A stretch of 64,000 nt of DNA, from assembly GCF_042310355.1 (NCBI RefSeq), contig NZ_JBHJMR010000005.1, positions 1-64,000 of the forward strand, given 5' to 3'. Both the position numbers and the translations under genes were made by a program. A model generated the notes under the pieces. The model ran no database searches. It was not told where the DNA came from and saw nothing but the letters and a program-made list of their open reading frames with translations. This DNA is from Wenzhouxiangella sp042310355 (GTDB taxonomy: Bacteria; Pseudomonadota; Gammaproteobacteria; Xanthomonadales; Wenzhouxiangellaceae). How positions within the stretch are numbered: the stretch's first letter is position 1; each line of letters starts with the position of its first letter. This document shows positions 44,211 through 50,971 of the stretch, one piece after another.

Positions 44211-45887
44211 TCAATGCAGTACAGTCTGGCCCGTCAGGTAGCCGAGGTGCTCGAGCTTGAGCAGGATTTGCTGGACGGCCTTGTCTGGTTGGACGTTAGC
44301 CGTGTTGATTTCCAGTTCGGGATTCTCCGGTTCTTCATATGGGTCGGAGATACCCGTGAACTCCTTGATGATGCCCTCGCGCGCTTTCTTGTACAGGCCC
44401 TTGCGGTCGCGTTGTTCGCACACTTCAAGCGGTGTGGAGACGTGGATTTCGATGAAGCCGCCGTGGGGTTCGATCATGTCGCGTACTTCGCGTCTTGTGG
44501 CGGTGTAGGGCGCGATGGGGGCGCAGATGGCGATGCCGCCGTTCTTGGTGATTTCGCTGGCGACATAGCCGATGCGCAGGATGTTGAGGTTGCGGTGTTC
44601 TTTCGAAAAGCCCAGTTCGCTCGAGAGGTTCTTTCTGACGATGTCGCCGTCGAGCAGGGTGGTCTGGCGCCCGCCCAGTTCCATCAGCTTGACCTGCAGG
44701 GCGTTGGCAAGCGTTGACTTCCCCGAGCCGGACAGGCCGGTGAAGAAGATGGTCACGCCCTGTTTGGCTCTCGGCGGGTGGGTGCGGCGCAGTTCGGCGA
44801 CGACTTCCGGGTAGCTGAACCACTCGGGGATGTCCAGGCCCTCGCTCAGGCGACGGCGGATTTCGGTGCCGGAAATTTCGCGCACCTGGTCGTCGGGCCG
44901 GATTTCGTCAGCCGGGACGTACTGGGCGCGGGTTTCGACGTACTTCATCTCGCGAAACGGCACCATTGTGATGCCGGTTTCGCGCTCGTGTTCGGCGATC
45001 AGTTCCTGGGCGTCGTAGGGGCCGTAGTAGCCCTCGCCCGTTTTGGGGTTGCGCGGGCCGGCGTGGTCGCGGCCGACGATGAAGTGCGTGCAGCCGTGGT
45101 TGGCGCGGATCAGGGCGTGCCACAGGGCCTCCCTGGGGCCGGCCATGCGCATGGCCAGGTTGAGCAGCGACAGGGCGGTGGTCTGCTCGGGGTAGCGCTT
45201 GAGGATGTGCTCGTAGCAGCGCACCCGCGTGAAATGGTTGATGTCGTTGGGCTGGGTGCGGCCCACGACCGGGTGGATGAGCAGGTTGGCTTCCACTTCG
45301 CGCGCGGCGCGGAAGGTCAGTTCCTGGTGGACGCGGTGCATGGGGTTGCGCGTCTGGAAGGCGACGATGCGCTCCCAGCCCATTTTCCTGAACCAGGCCT
45401 TGAGTTCAGCCGGGGTGTGGCGCAGGTGGACGAAATCGTAGTGCAGCGGCGGCTGGACGAGCTCGACCTTGCCGCCGATGTAGTAAGGATGCGTGCGCTC
45501 GAGCAGGCGGGCCACACCGGGGTGGTTGGCGTCGGTGGTGGCGTAGACGGCCTCGGCTTCGGCGCGGCGGTCGGGTTGCCAGATGTCGCTGACCTGCATG
45601 GTGGCCAGCAGGACGCCTTCGGGGTCGCGCAGGCCGATGGTCTCGCCAGTGTCGATGGTTTTGGCGAAGGTTTCGGGGGCGTCCAGGGTGATCGGCATCG
45701 GCCACAGTTGGCCGTCGGCCAGGCGCATTCCCTCTAATACCGACTCGTAGTCTTCTTCCCCCAGGAAGCCGGTTAGGGGGGCGAAGGCGCCGTTGGTTAG
45801 TAGTTCCAAGTCGCATAGCTGTCTTGGTGCCAGGGCGTAGTCTGTTGCCGGTGGCGAGTTGGGGTGGCGGGTTGGGGTGGGGTGCAT
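44211..45887 (-). CDS. Bifunctional sulfate adenylyltransferase / adenylylsulfate kinase
   Basis: The protein has 558 residues. The first ~380 are an ATP sulfurylase: QTRNPMHRVHQELTFRAARE (Q-x-R-N-P and H-x2-H), FIVGRDHAGP and SGTEIRRRLSEGLDIPEWFS. The last ~170 are an APS kinase: FFTGLSGSGKSTLANALQVK (P-loop), LLDGDIVRKNLSSELGFSKE, and FIEIHVSTPLEVCEQRDRKG then LYKKAREG. Together they turn sulfate and two ATP into PAPS. Placing PAPS synthesis inside a glycan operon that also encodes four or five sulfotransferases indicates a dedicated sulfate supply for the polymer. Confidence 0.95.
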   Translation of the reverse strand: MHPTPTRHPNSPPATDYALAPRQLCDLELLTNGAFAPLTGFLGEEDYESVLEGMRLADGQLWPMPITLDAPETFAKTIDTGETIGLRDPEGVLLATMQVSDIWQPDRRAEAEAVYATTDANHPGVARLLERTHPYYIGGKVELVQPPLHYDFVHLRHTPAELKAWFRKMGWERIVAFQTRNPMHRVHQELTFRAAREVEANLLIHPVVGRTQPNDINHFTRVRCYEHILKRYPEQTTALSLLNLAMRMAGPREALWHALIRANHGCTHFIVGRDHAGPRNPKTGEGYYGPYDAQELIAEHERETGITMVPFREMKYVETRAQYVPADEIRPDDQVREISGTEIRRRLSEGLDIPEWFSYPEVVAELRRTHPPRAKQGVTIFFTGLSGSGKSTLANALQVKLMELGGRQTTLLDGDIVRKNLSSELGFSKEHRNLNILRIGYVASEITKNGGIAICAPIAPYTATRREVRDMIEPHGGFIEIHVSTPLEVCEQRDRKGLYKKAREGIIKEFTGISDPYEEPENPELEINTANVQPDKAVQQILLKLEHLGYLTGQTVLH

Positions 45888-45946
45888 TTGCGACTTAAGG
45901 TTTCAGGGTTCAGGTTTCAGGTTTCAGGAAAAGCGAAAACAGTGGG
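45888..45946. repeat. TTTCAGG-type heptamer tract
   Basis: Tandem 7-base units of the form GGTTTCA/GGGTTCA run from about 45897 to 45928, directly in front of the PAPS-synthase start codon. GGTTACG units then begin at 45943 and extend into the last codons of the MNT-type nucleotidyltransferase gene, so the tract joins two unrelated genes. It is likely an inserted repeat cassette between the toxin-antitoxin island and the biosynthetic genes. Confidence 0.8.
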
Positions 45947-46288
45947 TTACGGGTTGCGGGTTACGGGCCGGTTTGTTGCGGGTTTTTCGTAGAGTTTTTG
46001 GCCGATTGCTTGTATGTGTTTGCGCAGGGCCTGGTTTTCTATTCCCGACTCGATTGACAGGTCGATCTGGTAGGGCAGGTCCAGGTCGTCGAGTTGTGTT
46101 TCGATTTCTTGCAGGTCGGTCCAGCTCAGCGTACCCCTGAGTGTTAGGTCTATGTCGGACCCGGCTCGGTAGCTGCCCTTTGCGCGAGATCCGTAGATGA
46201 CGGCTTCCTGTACTTCGGGGTGTGCGATCAGCACGTTTCGGATCTGGGCGATTTCATCGGGCGTCAGCCCCCAAGTTCGCCTATTCAT
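45947..46288 (-). CDS. mntA: MntA-type minimal nucleotidyltransferase (antitoxin)
   Basis: The protein has 113 residues. AVIYGSRAKGSYRAGSDIDL is an intact G-S-x9-D-x-D nucleotidyltransferase site, and YQIDLSIESGIENQALRKHI the third acidic strand. In HEPN/MNT modules the MNT protein AMPylates the HEPN ribonuclease to silence it. It overlaps the HEPN gene upstream by eight bases. Its last residues (ATNRPVTRNP) are encoded by heptamer-type repeat sequence, so the natural C-terminus may have been replaced. Confidence 0.82.
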   Translation of the reverse strand: MNRRTWGLTPDEIAQIRNVLIAHPEVQEAVIYGSRAKGSYRAGSDIDLTLRGTLSWTDLQEIETQLDDLDLPYQIDLSIESGIENQALRKHIQAIGQKLYEKPATNRPVTRNP

Positions 46289-46694
46289 GACGCTGGGCCA
46301 GGGTCTCGAAGTGTTCTCGCAAAGCCTTTAGCCGAGGCTGGTATTGCGATTCGATGCCGGACAGGATTTCGCGCATGGTGCTCTCGTTGTAGGTGTGCGC
46401 GGTGCGGTTTCGATCCTGGAGCATCGACATCCAGACCTGGCCTTCTTCGATCAGGCCGAGCTTGAAGCTTTCTCTAATGGCATCGCGGGCACCGGTGATG
46501 TCACTATCACCCTGCCAGGTGAGGTAGTCCTTGAGCAGATTCCAGGCCAGTTCCCAGGTGAACTCGAATGCCTGGATGACGCCTTGCTTCTCCAGGTCGG
46601 ACAGCTCCCGGGTGCGCATCAGTTCGACGGCGCTGTCGAGTTGCGCGGTGGCTCGGGTGTAGTTGTCCAGGCGTTGGTGCCAGCGAGGGGGCAT
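46281..46694 (-). CDS. hepT: HepT-type HEPN protein (HI0074 family)
   Basis: The protein has 137 residues, all helical. QAFEFTWELAWNLLKDYLTW followed by GARDAIRESFKLGLI is the nucleotidyltransferase-substrate-binding signature, and MLQDRNRTAHTYNE contains the R-x4-H ribonuclease motif of HEPN toxins. Paired with the overlapping MNT gene downstream it forms a type VII toxin-antitoxin module. Module order HEPN then MNT is the usual one. Confidence 0.85.
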   Translation of the reverse strand: MPPRWHQRLDNYTRATAQLDSAVELMRTRELSDLEKQGVIQAFEFTWELAWNLLKDYLTWQGDSDITGARDAIRESFKLGLIEEGQVWMSMLQDRNRTAHTYNESTMREILSGIESQYQPRLKALREHFETLAQRHE

Positions 46695-46716
46695 GGGGTT
46701 TTGCGGGTTACGGGTC

Positions 46717-47037
46717 TTAGGCGGCGCGGTCGATGGGCTTTACGGACAGGCGCATGCCGACGGTTTTGAGTACAGCTAGCAAGGTCTTTAAAGTCGGGTT
46801 GCCTTTCGGAGACAGGGCCCGGTAAAGGGATTCGCGATTGATGCCCGCTTCGGCAGCAACTGAGCCGAGTCCGCCGTAAGCTTCGGCAATGGTTCGCAGT
46901 GCCAGAAGTCCGGCTGCCCGGTCGTCGGGGTCATCAAGCGATTCCATAGCTGCTTTTAAGTATTCGACGGCCAGGTCACGGTCTGCACGAAGCTCCTCTA
47001 TTTCGGCTTCGTGATGTGAAACTGAGGCTGCTGTCAC
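46717..47037 (-). CDS. higA: HigA-like antitoxin of the addiction-module-antidote type
   Basis: The protein has 106 residues. The C-terminal half is a helix-turn-helix: GGLGSVAAEAGINRESLYRA then LSPKGNPTLKTLLAVLKTVG is the exact layout of antidote proteins that pair with RelE/HigB-like addiction module killer proteins. It is encoded four bases overlapped with, and after, the toxin gene. A palindrome upstream of the toxin is the probable operator for this DNA-binding antitoxin. Confidence 0.88.
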   Translation of the reverse strand: MTAASVSHHEAEIEELRADRDLAVEYLKAAMESLDDPDDRAAGLLALRTIAEAYGGLGSVAAEAGINRESLYRALSPKGNPTLKTLLAVLKTVGMRLSVKPIDRAA

Positions 47038-47354
47038 TTCTGTCGCTCCTTCCAGTCTTGCAGGTAGCTTCTTGCGGTCTCGATGTCCTTTTGCTGACTG
47101 GATTTATCACCACCGCTCAGCAACAGGATCCAGGCTGCGCCTTGTTGGGCGAGGTATACGCGGTACCCGGGTCCAAAGTGCATCCGAAGTTCGCTGACAC
47201 CTTTGCCAACGGGCCTGATGTCGCCAAGATTGCCGGCCGCCAGGCGCTGGAGGCGAATTCTGATGCGTGCCTGTGCGCCTTTGTCGCGTATCCCGTTGAG
47301 CCAGTCTGAGAACGGGACTTGTCCGTCCTTACGCTGGTAGCGGTACAGCTTCAT
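47034..47354 (-). CDS. higB: RelE/HigB-like toxin (addiction module killer protein)
   Basis: The protein has 106 residues. PFSDWLNGIRDKGAQARIRI followed by RLQRLAAGNLGDIRPVGKGV and SELRMHFGPGYRVYLAQQG is the compact beta-sheet core of the phage-derived Gp49/HigB-type killer family, ending with SGGDKSSQQKDIETARSYLQ. Such toxins cut mRNA on the ribosome. It comes first in the operon with its antitoxin second, the HigBA order, and its start (ATG 47354) lies 12 bases past a 16-base palindrome. Confidence 0.88.
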   Translation of the reverse strand: MKLYRYQRKDGQVPFSDWLNGIRDKGAQARIRIRLQRLAAGNLGDIRPVGKGVSELRMHFGPGYRVYLAQQGAAWILLLSGGDKSSQQKDIETARSYLQDWKERQK

Positions 47355-47366
47355 TCTAGCAAGGCT

Positions 47367-47382
47367 GTAGCTTAAAAGCTAC
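47367..47382. promoter_or_regulatory. Palindromic operator of the HigBA-like module
   Basis: GTAGCTTAAAAGCTAC is a perfect 7-base inverted repeat with a 2-base spacer, located 13-28 bases upstream of the toxin start codon, where the antitoxin's helix-turn-helix would be expected to bind for autorepression. No other function is apparent for it. Confidence 0.65.
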
Positions 47383-47464
47383 TAGCGAGTTCTTCTTTTC
47401 AGCAGGCTGAGGCTTCGCGGGGTAGTTGACATTCGCGAATTGCTCGGCCACGGTCGCGGGTCGC

Positions 47465-47938
47465 TTAGGGGGTCCAGGTGCCGCGGTCTTCGGCTAGTTG
47501 CTGGTCGATTTCCTGCCTGCTGCGGCCTTTGGCTGCTGACTTTCCTGGCAGCTTTTGTCCAACTGGCTGGTTGCTGTCTGTTCTCGCGGCAAATCGTGTG
47601 CCGGTATGGAATGCGAGCAGGGATACCAGGTACTGGTTGAGGCTGATGCTTTCGTGTTGGGCCTGCTCGGCGAGTCTGCGGTGCAACGCTTTCGGGACGC
47701 GCAGGGTGACGCGGCCGCTGTAGTCGTCCTCGACGATTGCAGGTTCCGGCATGCGGCGGCCTCGCTCGGCCATGATCTTGGCGGTGGTTTCAATGGTGTC
47801 CACGGCCAGCTCGTAGGCTTCTTCCCAGGTGTCGCCAAAATCCACAACGTCGGGCAGCTCCCGGACACGGGCCTCAAACAGCTCCTGGCCGTCGACTTCG
47901 ACTTGGCGGATGGTGATGTTGTAGGCATTTGCGTTCAT
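47465..47938 (-). CDS. hicB: HicB-family antitoxin with ribbon-helix-helix domain
   Basis: The protein has 157 residues. The N-terminal half (YNITIRQVEVDGQELFEARV then LPDVVDFGDTWEEAYELAVD) is the degenerate RNase-H-like HicB fold. The following VTLRVPKALHRRLAEQAQHE with SISLNQYLVSLLA is a ribbon-helix-helix DNA-binding domain. A lysine-rich tail ends in RSRQEIDQQLAEDRGTW, a tail also seen in the VapB-like antitoxin at 52585-52854 (SKQEIDEQLREERGAWDR), so this terminal module is shared between unrelated antitoxins. It overlaps the HicA-like gene by four bases. Confidence 0.85.
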   Translation of the reverse strand: MNANAYNITIRQVEVDGQELFEARVRELPDVVDFGDTWEEAYELAVDTIETTAKIMAERGRRMPEPAIVEDDYSGRVTLRVPKALHRRLAEQAQHESISLNQYLVSLLAFHTGTRFAARTDSNQPVGQKLPGKSAAKGRSRQEIDQQLAEDRGTWTP

Positions 47939-48222
47939 CTGGCGCGATCCTCCATGATTTCTTGTAGATCGTCTCTGTATTGTTTCACCAGAGCAAGCAT
48001 TGACCTGACGTAGTTGCGCTTCACTTCCGGGTCTTTGCCGTGGCCGCAGGTGTAGCTGGCGGAGAAGAACTCCTCCAGGCCTGGGTGGGTGACCACTTTG
48101 TGTCCCTGTTTGCTTCCATCTCGCACCTCGAAGCCTAGCGACTCGAGAATTTTCTGCAGTTTGCTGCAGCGCATCGACGCGCCGGCTTGCTGGAGGGACT
48201 GTATGGCCTCGGTGACCGTCAT
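47935..48222 (-). CDS. hicA: HicA-like toxin
   Basis: The protein has 95 residues. MRCSKLQKILESLGFEVRDG then SKQGHKVVTHPGLEEFFSAS is a dsRBD-like HicA outline with the conserved catalytic His in G-H-K-V. YTCGHGKDPEVKRNYVRSML is a longer variant of the HicA C-terminus. HicA proteins cleave mRNA. The gene is first in the pair, with HicB following, and its promoter region holds a palindrome (48235-48256). An internal ATG at residue 17 could be the true start. Confidence 0.8.
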   Translation of the reverse strand: MTVTEAIQSLQQAGASMRCSKLQKILESLGFEVRDGSKQGHKVVTHPGLEEFFSASYTCGHGKDPEVKRNYVRSMLALVKQYRDDLQEIMEDRAR

Positions 48223-48234
48223 GCGCCGCCCATT

Positions 48235-48256
48235 ATGACACTGTATATGGTGTCAT
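48235..48256. promoter_or_regulatory. Operator/promoter palindrome of the HicAB module
   Basis: A perfect 7-base inverted repeat (ATGACAC / GTGTCAT) encloses an 8-base AT-rich spacer containing TATA. It sits 13-34 bases upstream of the HicA start, and the spacer could serve as the -10 region on the minus strand. This is the expected binding site for the ribbon-helix-helix domain of HicB. Confidence 0.65.
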
Positions 48257-48370
48257 GTTCAAGTGTTCACCCGGTTTGGAGGACGCTTTTCCACAAGCTG
48301 CTGATTTTTCTGATGAAAAAACCGTCGGGTTTTGGGGCGACACAGGCTTTAGGGGCAAGGCTCGGTAAAT

Positions 48371-48402
48371 CAGGGTTCCGGGTTCCGGGTTCCGGGTTCA
48401 GG
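48371..48402. repeat. GGGTTCC heptamer tract
   Basis: Four tandem 7-base units of GGGTTCC/GGGTTCA lie between the damaged VapC gene and the HicAB module, in a 208-base gap that otherwise holds only the HicAB operator. Confidence 0.8.
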
Positions 48403-48430
48403 AAAACCAGGAAATCAACAATATCGTGGT

Positions 48431-48676
48431 TCAGAGGGCCTGGTCTGGTTGGGCCAGGTGGTTTTTGCAGCCCAGGGCCTCGGCGGATTCCTGCAGCTTT
48501 TTGTCGGCCGTGATGATCGGCCAGCCGTTTTCTGCGGCAATGGCCAGGTGCAGGGCATCGAGGGTGCGCAGGCTGGTGCTTCGCTGTTGCAGTGCCTCGG
48601 CGGTGGTCGTCAGGGGCTCTGCCCGGTAGAGCGGCGCGATGACGCTGGTGTCGAAATAGGCGCGCGTTTCAGCCAC
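48431..48676 (-). pseudogene. vapC: VapC-type PIN-domain toxin with an internal deletion
   Basis: The protein has 81 residues, compared with about 130-140 for intact PIN toxins such as the one at 51272-51694. The first acidic motif (YFDTSVIAPLYRAE) and the third and fourth (LRTLDALHLAIAA and IITADKKL) are present, but the 50-60 residue helical middle, which carries the second conserved Glu, is missing. The junction lies near ALQQRSTSLRTL. The nuclease is almost certainly inactive, while the antitoxin gene beside it remains intact. Confidence 0.75.
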
Positions 48677-48926
48677 GTTCGTCGCGGAGTTCGCGGATCA
48701 GGTCCGCGGCGCTGGTTCTTGCCGGCGGCAGGCTGTTGCGCAGTGCCTCGCGCTCGGTGGCGCGCGCAGCGGCGATGGTGCCTGGCTCTTGCTTCGGCTG
48801 TTCTCGCGGGCTCGTCAGACGCGCCACGACGCGGCCGCGGCGCGTAATTTCCACTTCCTCGCCTTGCTCGACGGCCTTGAGTAGGTGGCTGAGTTTTTGT
48901 CGGGCTTCGCGGATGCTGAATTGCAT
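48669..48926 (-). CDS. vapB: Phd/VapB-type antitoxin
   Basis: From ATG 48926 the protein has 85 residues; the frame is open from 48950. MQFSIREARQKLSHLLKAVE then QGEEVEITRRGRVVARLTSP is the canonical Phd/YefM fold (R-E-A-R-x2-L-S-x-L-L-x2-V-x2-G-E), which binds DNA as a dimer. The C-terminal ADLIRELRDERG is the toxin-binding tail. It overlaps the truncated VapC gene by eight bases. Confidence 0.85.
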   Translation of the reverse strand: MQFSIREARQKLSHLLKAVEQGEEVEITRRGRVVARLTSPREQPKQEPGTIAAARATEREALRNSLPPARTSAADLIRELRDERG

Positions 48927-48950
48927 TTTTTTGGGACCTGGTGTGTACAT

Positions 48951-49145
48951 TTGGGAGTGTACGCGGGTTACGGTTTACGGTTTACGGGGTCGGCTCGCCT
49001 GCGGCGTTGCCGGTGTGGAATAAGGTTTCTGGTTTCAGGGAAACCAAGGAGACCGGGGTTTCGCGTATCTCTTTGCGCTGGCGCTGGGGTTCGATTTGGA
49101 TCACCCGGGCCAGGAATTGCAGTCGTGGTTCGTCCTGCGGGGCGG
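48951..49145. repeat. Heptamer tract and GC-rich motif, no gene
   Basis: GGTTTAC/GGTTACG-type units run from 48964 to 48988. They are followed by a GCTCGCCTGCGGCGTTGCCG motif that recurs near other tracts, and then a GGTTTCTGG/GGTTTCAGG tract at 49023-49040. No coding sequence is supported. Confidence 0.75.
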
Positions 49146-49445
49146 TCACAGTCTTGTTCCCTGTGTGCGTGCGGCTTTGTGGATGGACTGCTCCGGAACG
49201 CCTTTGGCGTGCACCACAACGTCTACGTGTCGGCCGTACATGCTGCGCGAGACGCGTGCTGACAGTCGTGCGGCCAGCATGGCGGGGTTTGCCGGGGTGT
49301 CGGCGGTTTCGACCATCAAATCCACATCGCCGCCGCGGCGGCTGTCGTCTGCGCGTGAGCCGAATAGCCAGACTTGTGCGTCGGGGCCGAAGATTTCGGC
49401 GGTGGCCTGTTTGATCGTTTCGATTTGGTGGTCTGTCAGGCGCAT
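49146..49445 (-). CDS. Orphan MNT-type nucleotidyltransferase
   Basis: The protein has 99 residues. QVWLFGSRADDSRRGGDVDL is an intact G-S-x10-D-x-D active site, and VSRSMYGRHVDVVVHAKG the third strand. No HEPN gene lies beside it, unlike the pair at 45.9-46.7 kb; the next gene downstream is a VapB-type antitoxin. It is probably the surviving half of a HEPN/MNT module. Confidence 0.78.
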   Translation of the reverse strand: MRLTDHQIETIKQATAEIFGPDAQVWLFGSRADDSRRGGDVDLMVETADTPANPAMLAARLSARVSRSMYGRHVDVVVHAKGVPEQSIHKAARTQGTRL

Positions 49446-49484
49446 TGGGTCTTGGCGGGCGTGGCGTCAGGAGTTCTAGTGAGT

Positions 49485-49724
49485 TCAGCGTCTGGATTGA
49501 TCGCGCATCTGTTCACGCCCCATCTCGTCGAAATCGTCCGGAACCTCGATGCGGCCCTTGAGAAAGCCGATTCGTTGATGTTTCTCGCCTGCGGGGGCGT
49601 CCAGGGCGCTGACTCGGACCATGGGCTTTCCGGCCTTGGCGATGATGAAGCTCTCTCCGCGAGCCGCTTTATCGACCAACCGGGACAGGTGCATCTTTGC
49701 TTCGTGAATGTTGACGACTTGCAT
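49485..49724 (-). CDS. Orphan Phd/YefM-type antitoxin
   Basis: The protein has 79 residues. MQVVNIHEAKMHLSRLVDKA then ARGESFIIAKAGKPMVRVSA is the Phd fold with the typical G-E-x-x-I-I-A-K-A-G-K-P block. GFLKGRIEVPDDFDEMGREQ is the toxin-binding tail usual for partners of PIN toxins. The downstream gene is an MNT protein on the other side of a 39-base gap, so the cognate toxin gene has been lost. Confidence 0.8.
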   Translation of the reverse strand: MQVVNIHEAKMHLSRLVDKAARGESFIIAKAGKPMVRVSALDAPAGEKHQRIGFLKGRIEVPDDFDEMGREQMRDQSRR

Positions 49725-49727
49725 CTT

Positions 49728-50243
49728 TCAAGCTGTCGCTGTTTGTTGCGGCGCGTAGATCCTGGCCTGCTGGTTCTGAATTTGCGTATTCAGTCGAAGC
49801 GTCTGTTGGGAAACGGCTCGAAGTGCTTCGGCCACGTCGTACCGTTCTTCCTGATCGAGCCAATCCAGCATCGGCGCCAGGTGCCAGAGTGACGGGTTGC
49901 CGCAATGTGCCGGGCGCGGAAAGTCGTGCCTCGACTGCATGAGCTTGCGCAATGCTTGCCTCGAGATGCCGGCGATTTCGGCTATGTCGGTCAACCCGAC
50001 CAGATCCGGGGTTGCCTCGATCAGCTCGGCTCCCGGTAGCGCGGATTCGACGTCACGAACGGCGGAGTCTACGGCCGCTGTCGCGGTTTCAGCTTCTCGA
50101 TCGAATTCCAGTGCGATGCGGCCGGGGTGACCGGTACCTACCATGGCGTCGTCGCAGCCGCACTCAGCGAGCGCCTCGACCAGGTCGTCGGTATTGGCGG
50201 ACTTCTCGGGAAGCCTGAAGATCAGTGAGAAGTTGTAGTTCAT
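49728..50243 (-). CDS. HTH DNA-binding protein paired with a HicA-like gene
   Basis: From ATG 50243 (ATGA overlap with the upstream stop) the protein has 171 residues. The first ~85 (NYNFSLIFRLPEKSANTDDL to GAELIEATPDLVGL) are an alpha/beta domain of the kind seen before a helix-turn-helix in this family. TDIAEIAGISRQALRKLMQS then RHDFPRPAHCGNPSLWHLAP is an AlpA/MerR-like HTH with the F-P-x-P turn. It may autoregulate through the palindrome at 50527-50542. I recognise the architecture as a recurrent partner of HicA-like proteins, but its formal classification is not certain. Confidence 0.65.
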   Translation of the reverse strand: MNYNFSLIFRLPEKSANTDDLVEALAECGCDDAMVGTGHPGRIALEFDREAETATAAVDSAVRDVESALPGAELIEATPDLVGLTDIAEIAGISRQALRKLMQSRHDFPRPAHCGNPSLWHLAPMLDWLDQEERYDVAEALRAVSQQTLRLNTQIQNQQARIYAPQQTATA

Positions 50244-50518
50244 GAGTCTGGCTCCTCTTGATCCGATCCTGTGCACTTGTCGACGGCTCGAAGAATCTGC
50301 TTTGCGTGGCCTTCCGGGTTTCTCGGCGTGGACCAGATGCTGGCGATGCAGAAAACGCCGCAGCGGCAGTCGGGATCGTTATAAGGGCAGTACATTCGGC
50401 CCCAGCAGTGACCACCTTTGCTTATTTCGATGCGCCATCCTTGCGATTCGGCGTGCCTGATGGCTTGCTCGATTCCTTTGTCGGGGTGACTTTTTCTCAC
50501 TGGAGATTGTGCGGGCAA
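50240..50518 (-). CDS. HicA-like small protein, possible toxin
   Basis: The protein has 92 residues. GIEQAIRHAESQGWRIEISK then GGHCWGRMYCPYNDPDCRCG is similar in outline to HicA proteins (helix, strand, G-x-H), with four Cys that may bind metal. The start is TTG 50518 or, more likely, GTG 50500 (VRKSHPDKG). It forms an overlapping pair with the HTH protein. The nuclease function is inferred only from the G-H strand and the genetic arrangement. Confidence 0.55.
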   Translation of the reverse strand: MPAQSPVRKSHPDKGIEQAIRHAESQGWRIEISKGGHCWGRMYCPYNDPDCRCGVFCIASIWSTPRNPEGHAKQILRAVDKCTGSDQEEPDS

Positions 50519-50526
50519 CTCGCGGA

Positions 50527-50542
50527 GTTGTCAAGTGACAAC
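50527..50542. promoter_or_regulatory. Palindromic operator of the HicA-like/HTH pair
   Basis: GTTGTCAAGTGACAAC is a perfect 7-base inverted repeat with a 2-base spacer, in the gap between the MarR-type regulator gene and the HicA-like gene. Its arm length and spacing are the same as those of the HigBA operator, but the sequence is different. It is the likely autoregulatory site. Confidence 0.6.
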
Positions 50543-50586
50543 CAACGTTGCTTCTGCAGCGTCTCATTCGGACTTGGGCGAGCCGT

Positions 50587-50922
50587 CTATCCGGCAATTT
50601 CTTCGCGAAGGCGCTGGATTTCGGCGGTCAGGGCTTCGTGTTGCCGGATTTTTCTTTGCAGGAAGCGCTTGGTCAGGCCGGCTTTTTCGCTCAATCCTCG
50701 GGGGGTGAGCTGGTAGAGGTAGCGGGCCTTGTGCTTGCTGCGGCTGAAGTTGGCGGCCTTGATCAGACCCCTGTCGACCAGGGCGCGCAGGCAATAGTTG
50801 GTTTTGCCCAGGCTGATGCCGAGCTCGCCGGCGAGTTCGCGCTGGGTCATTTCCGGGTTCTGCGACAGGGCGCGGAGAATCTGGAAACGGGTTTCGCTGT
50901 TGGGTACGGGGCTTTCGGGCAC
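50587..50922 (-). CDS. MarR-family EPS-associated transcriptional regulator
   Basis: From GTG 50922 the protein has 111 residues. SETRFQILRALSQNPEMTQR then ELAGELGISLGKTNYCLRAL is a winged helix-turn-helix in the exact form of the EPS-associated MarR family (TIGR04176-type), and YLYQLTPRGLSEKAGLTKRF is the wing. A C-terminal coiled coil (KIRQHEALTAEIQRLREEIA) follows. The start codon lies inside the ops element (50919-50931). The family occurs almost only within exopolysaccharide operons and may act with RfaH-type control. A longer frame to TTG 50982 would cover the palindrome and hairpin and is unlikely. Confidence 0.88.
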   Translation of the reverse strand: MPESPVPNSETRFQILRALSQNPEMTQRELAGELGISLGKTNYCLRALVDRGLIKAANFSRSKHKARYLYQLTPRGLSEKAGLTKRFLQRKIRQHEALTAEIQRLREEIAG

Positions 50923-50931
50923 GCTACCGCC
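50919..50931 (-). promoter_or_regulatory. ops element (RfaH recruitment site), copy A
   Basis: The minus strand reads GGCGGTAGCGTGC, which matches the operon polarity suppressor (ops) consensus of enterobacterial JUMPstart leaders. RfaH and relatives bind it in the exposed non-template strand of a paused polymerase to allow read-through of long polysaccharide operons. Its GTG is also the start codon of the MarR-type regulator. A hairpin lies immediately upstream. Confidence 0.8.
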
Positions 50932-50951
50932 ATTGGGTGCAGCCCCAATGG
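50930..50951 (-). promoter_or_regulatory. Leader hairpin A beside ops
   Basis: Perfect 8-base arms CCATTGGG / CCCAATGG with a 6-base loop abut the ops element. A hairpin at this position could pause RNA polymerase at ops. The identical arms occur in leader B (59208-59229). No U-run follows, so it is not an intrinsic terminator. Confidence 0.75.
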
Positions 50952-50971
50952 CCCGTGAAATCGGATTGTGC

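Noticed and set aside
44778..45737. 319-codon plus-strand frame opposite ATP sulfurylase
   Set aside because: Composed of GC-driven V/G/A/D runs with no known fold, while the opposite strand encodes a highly conserved enzyme.
50930..50951. Intrinsic terminator from the leader hairpin
   Set aside because: No U-run follows the hairpin; instead an ops element follows, so it is interpreted as a pause or leader hairpin.
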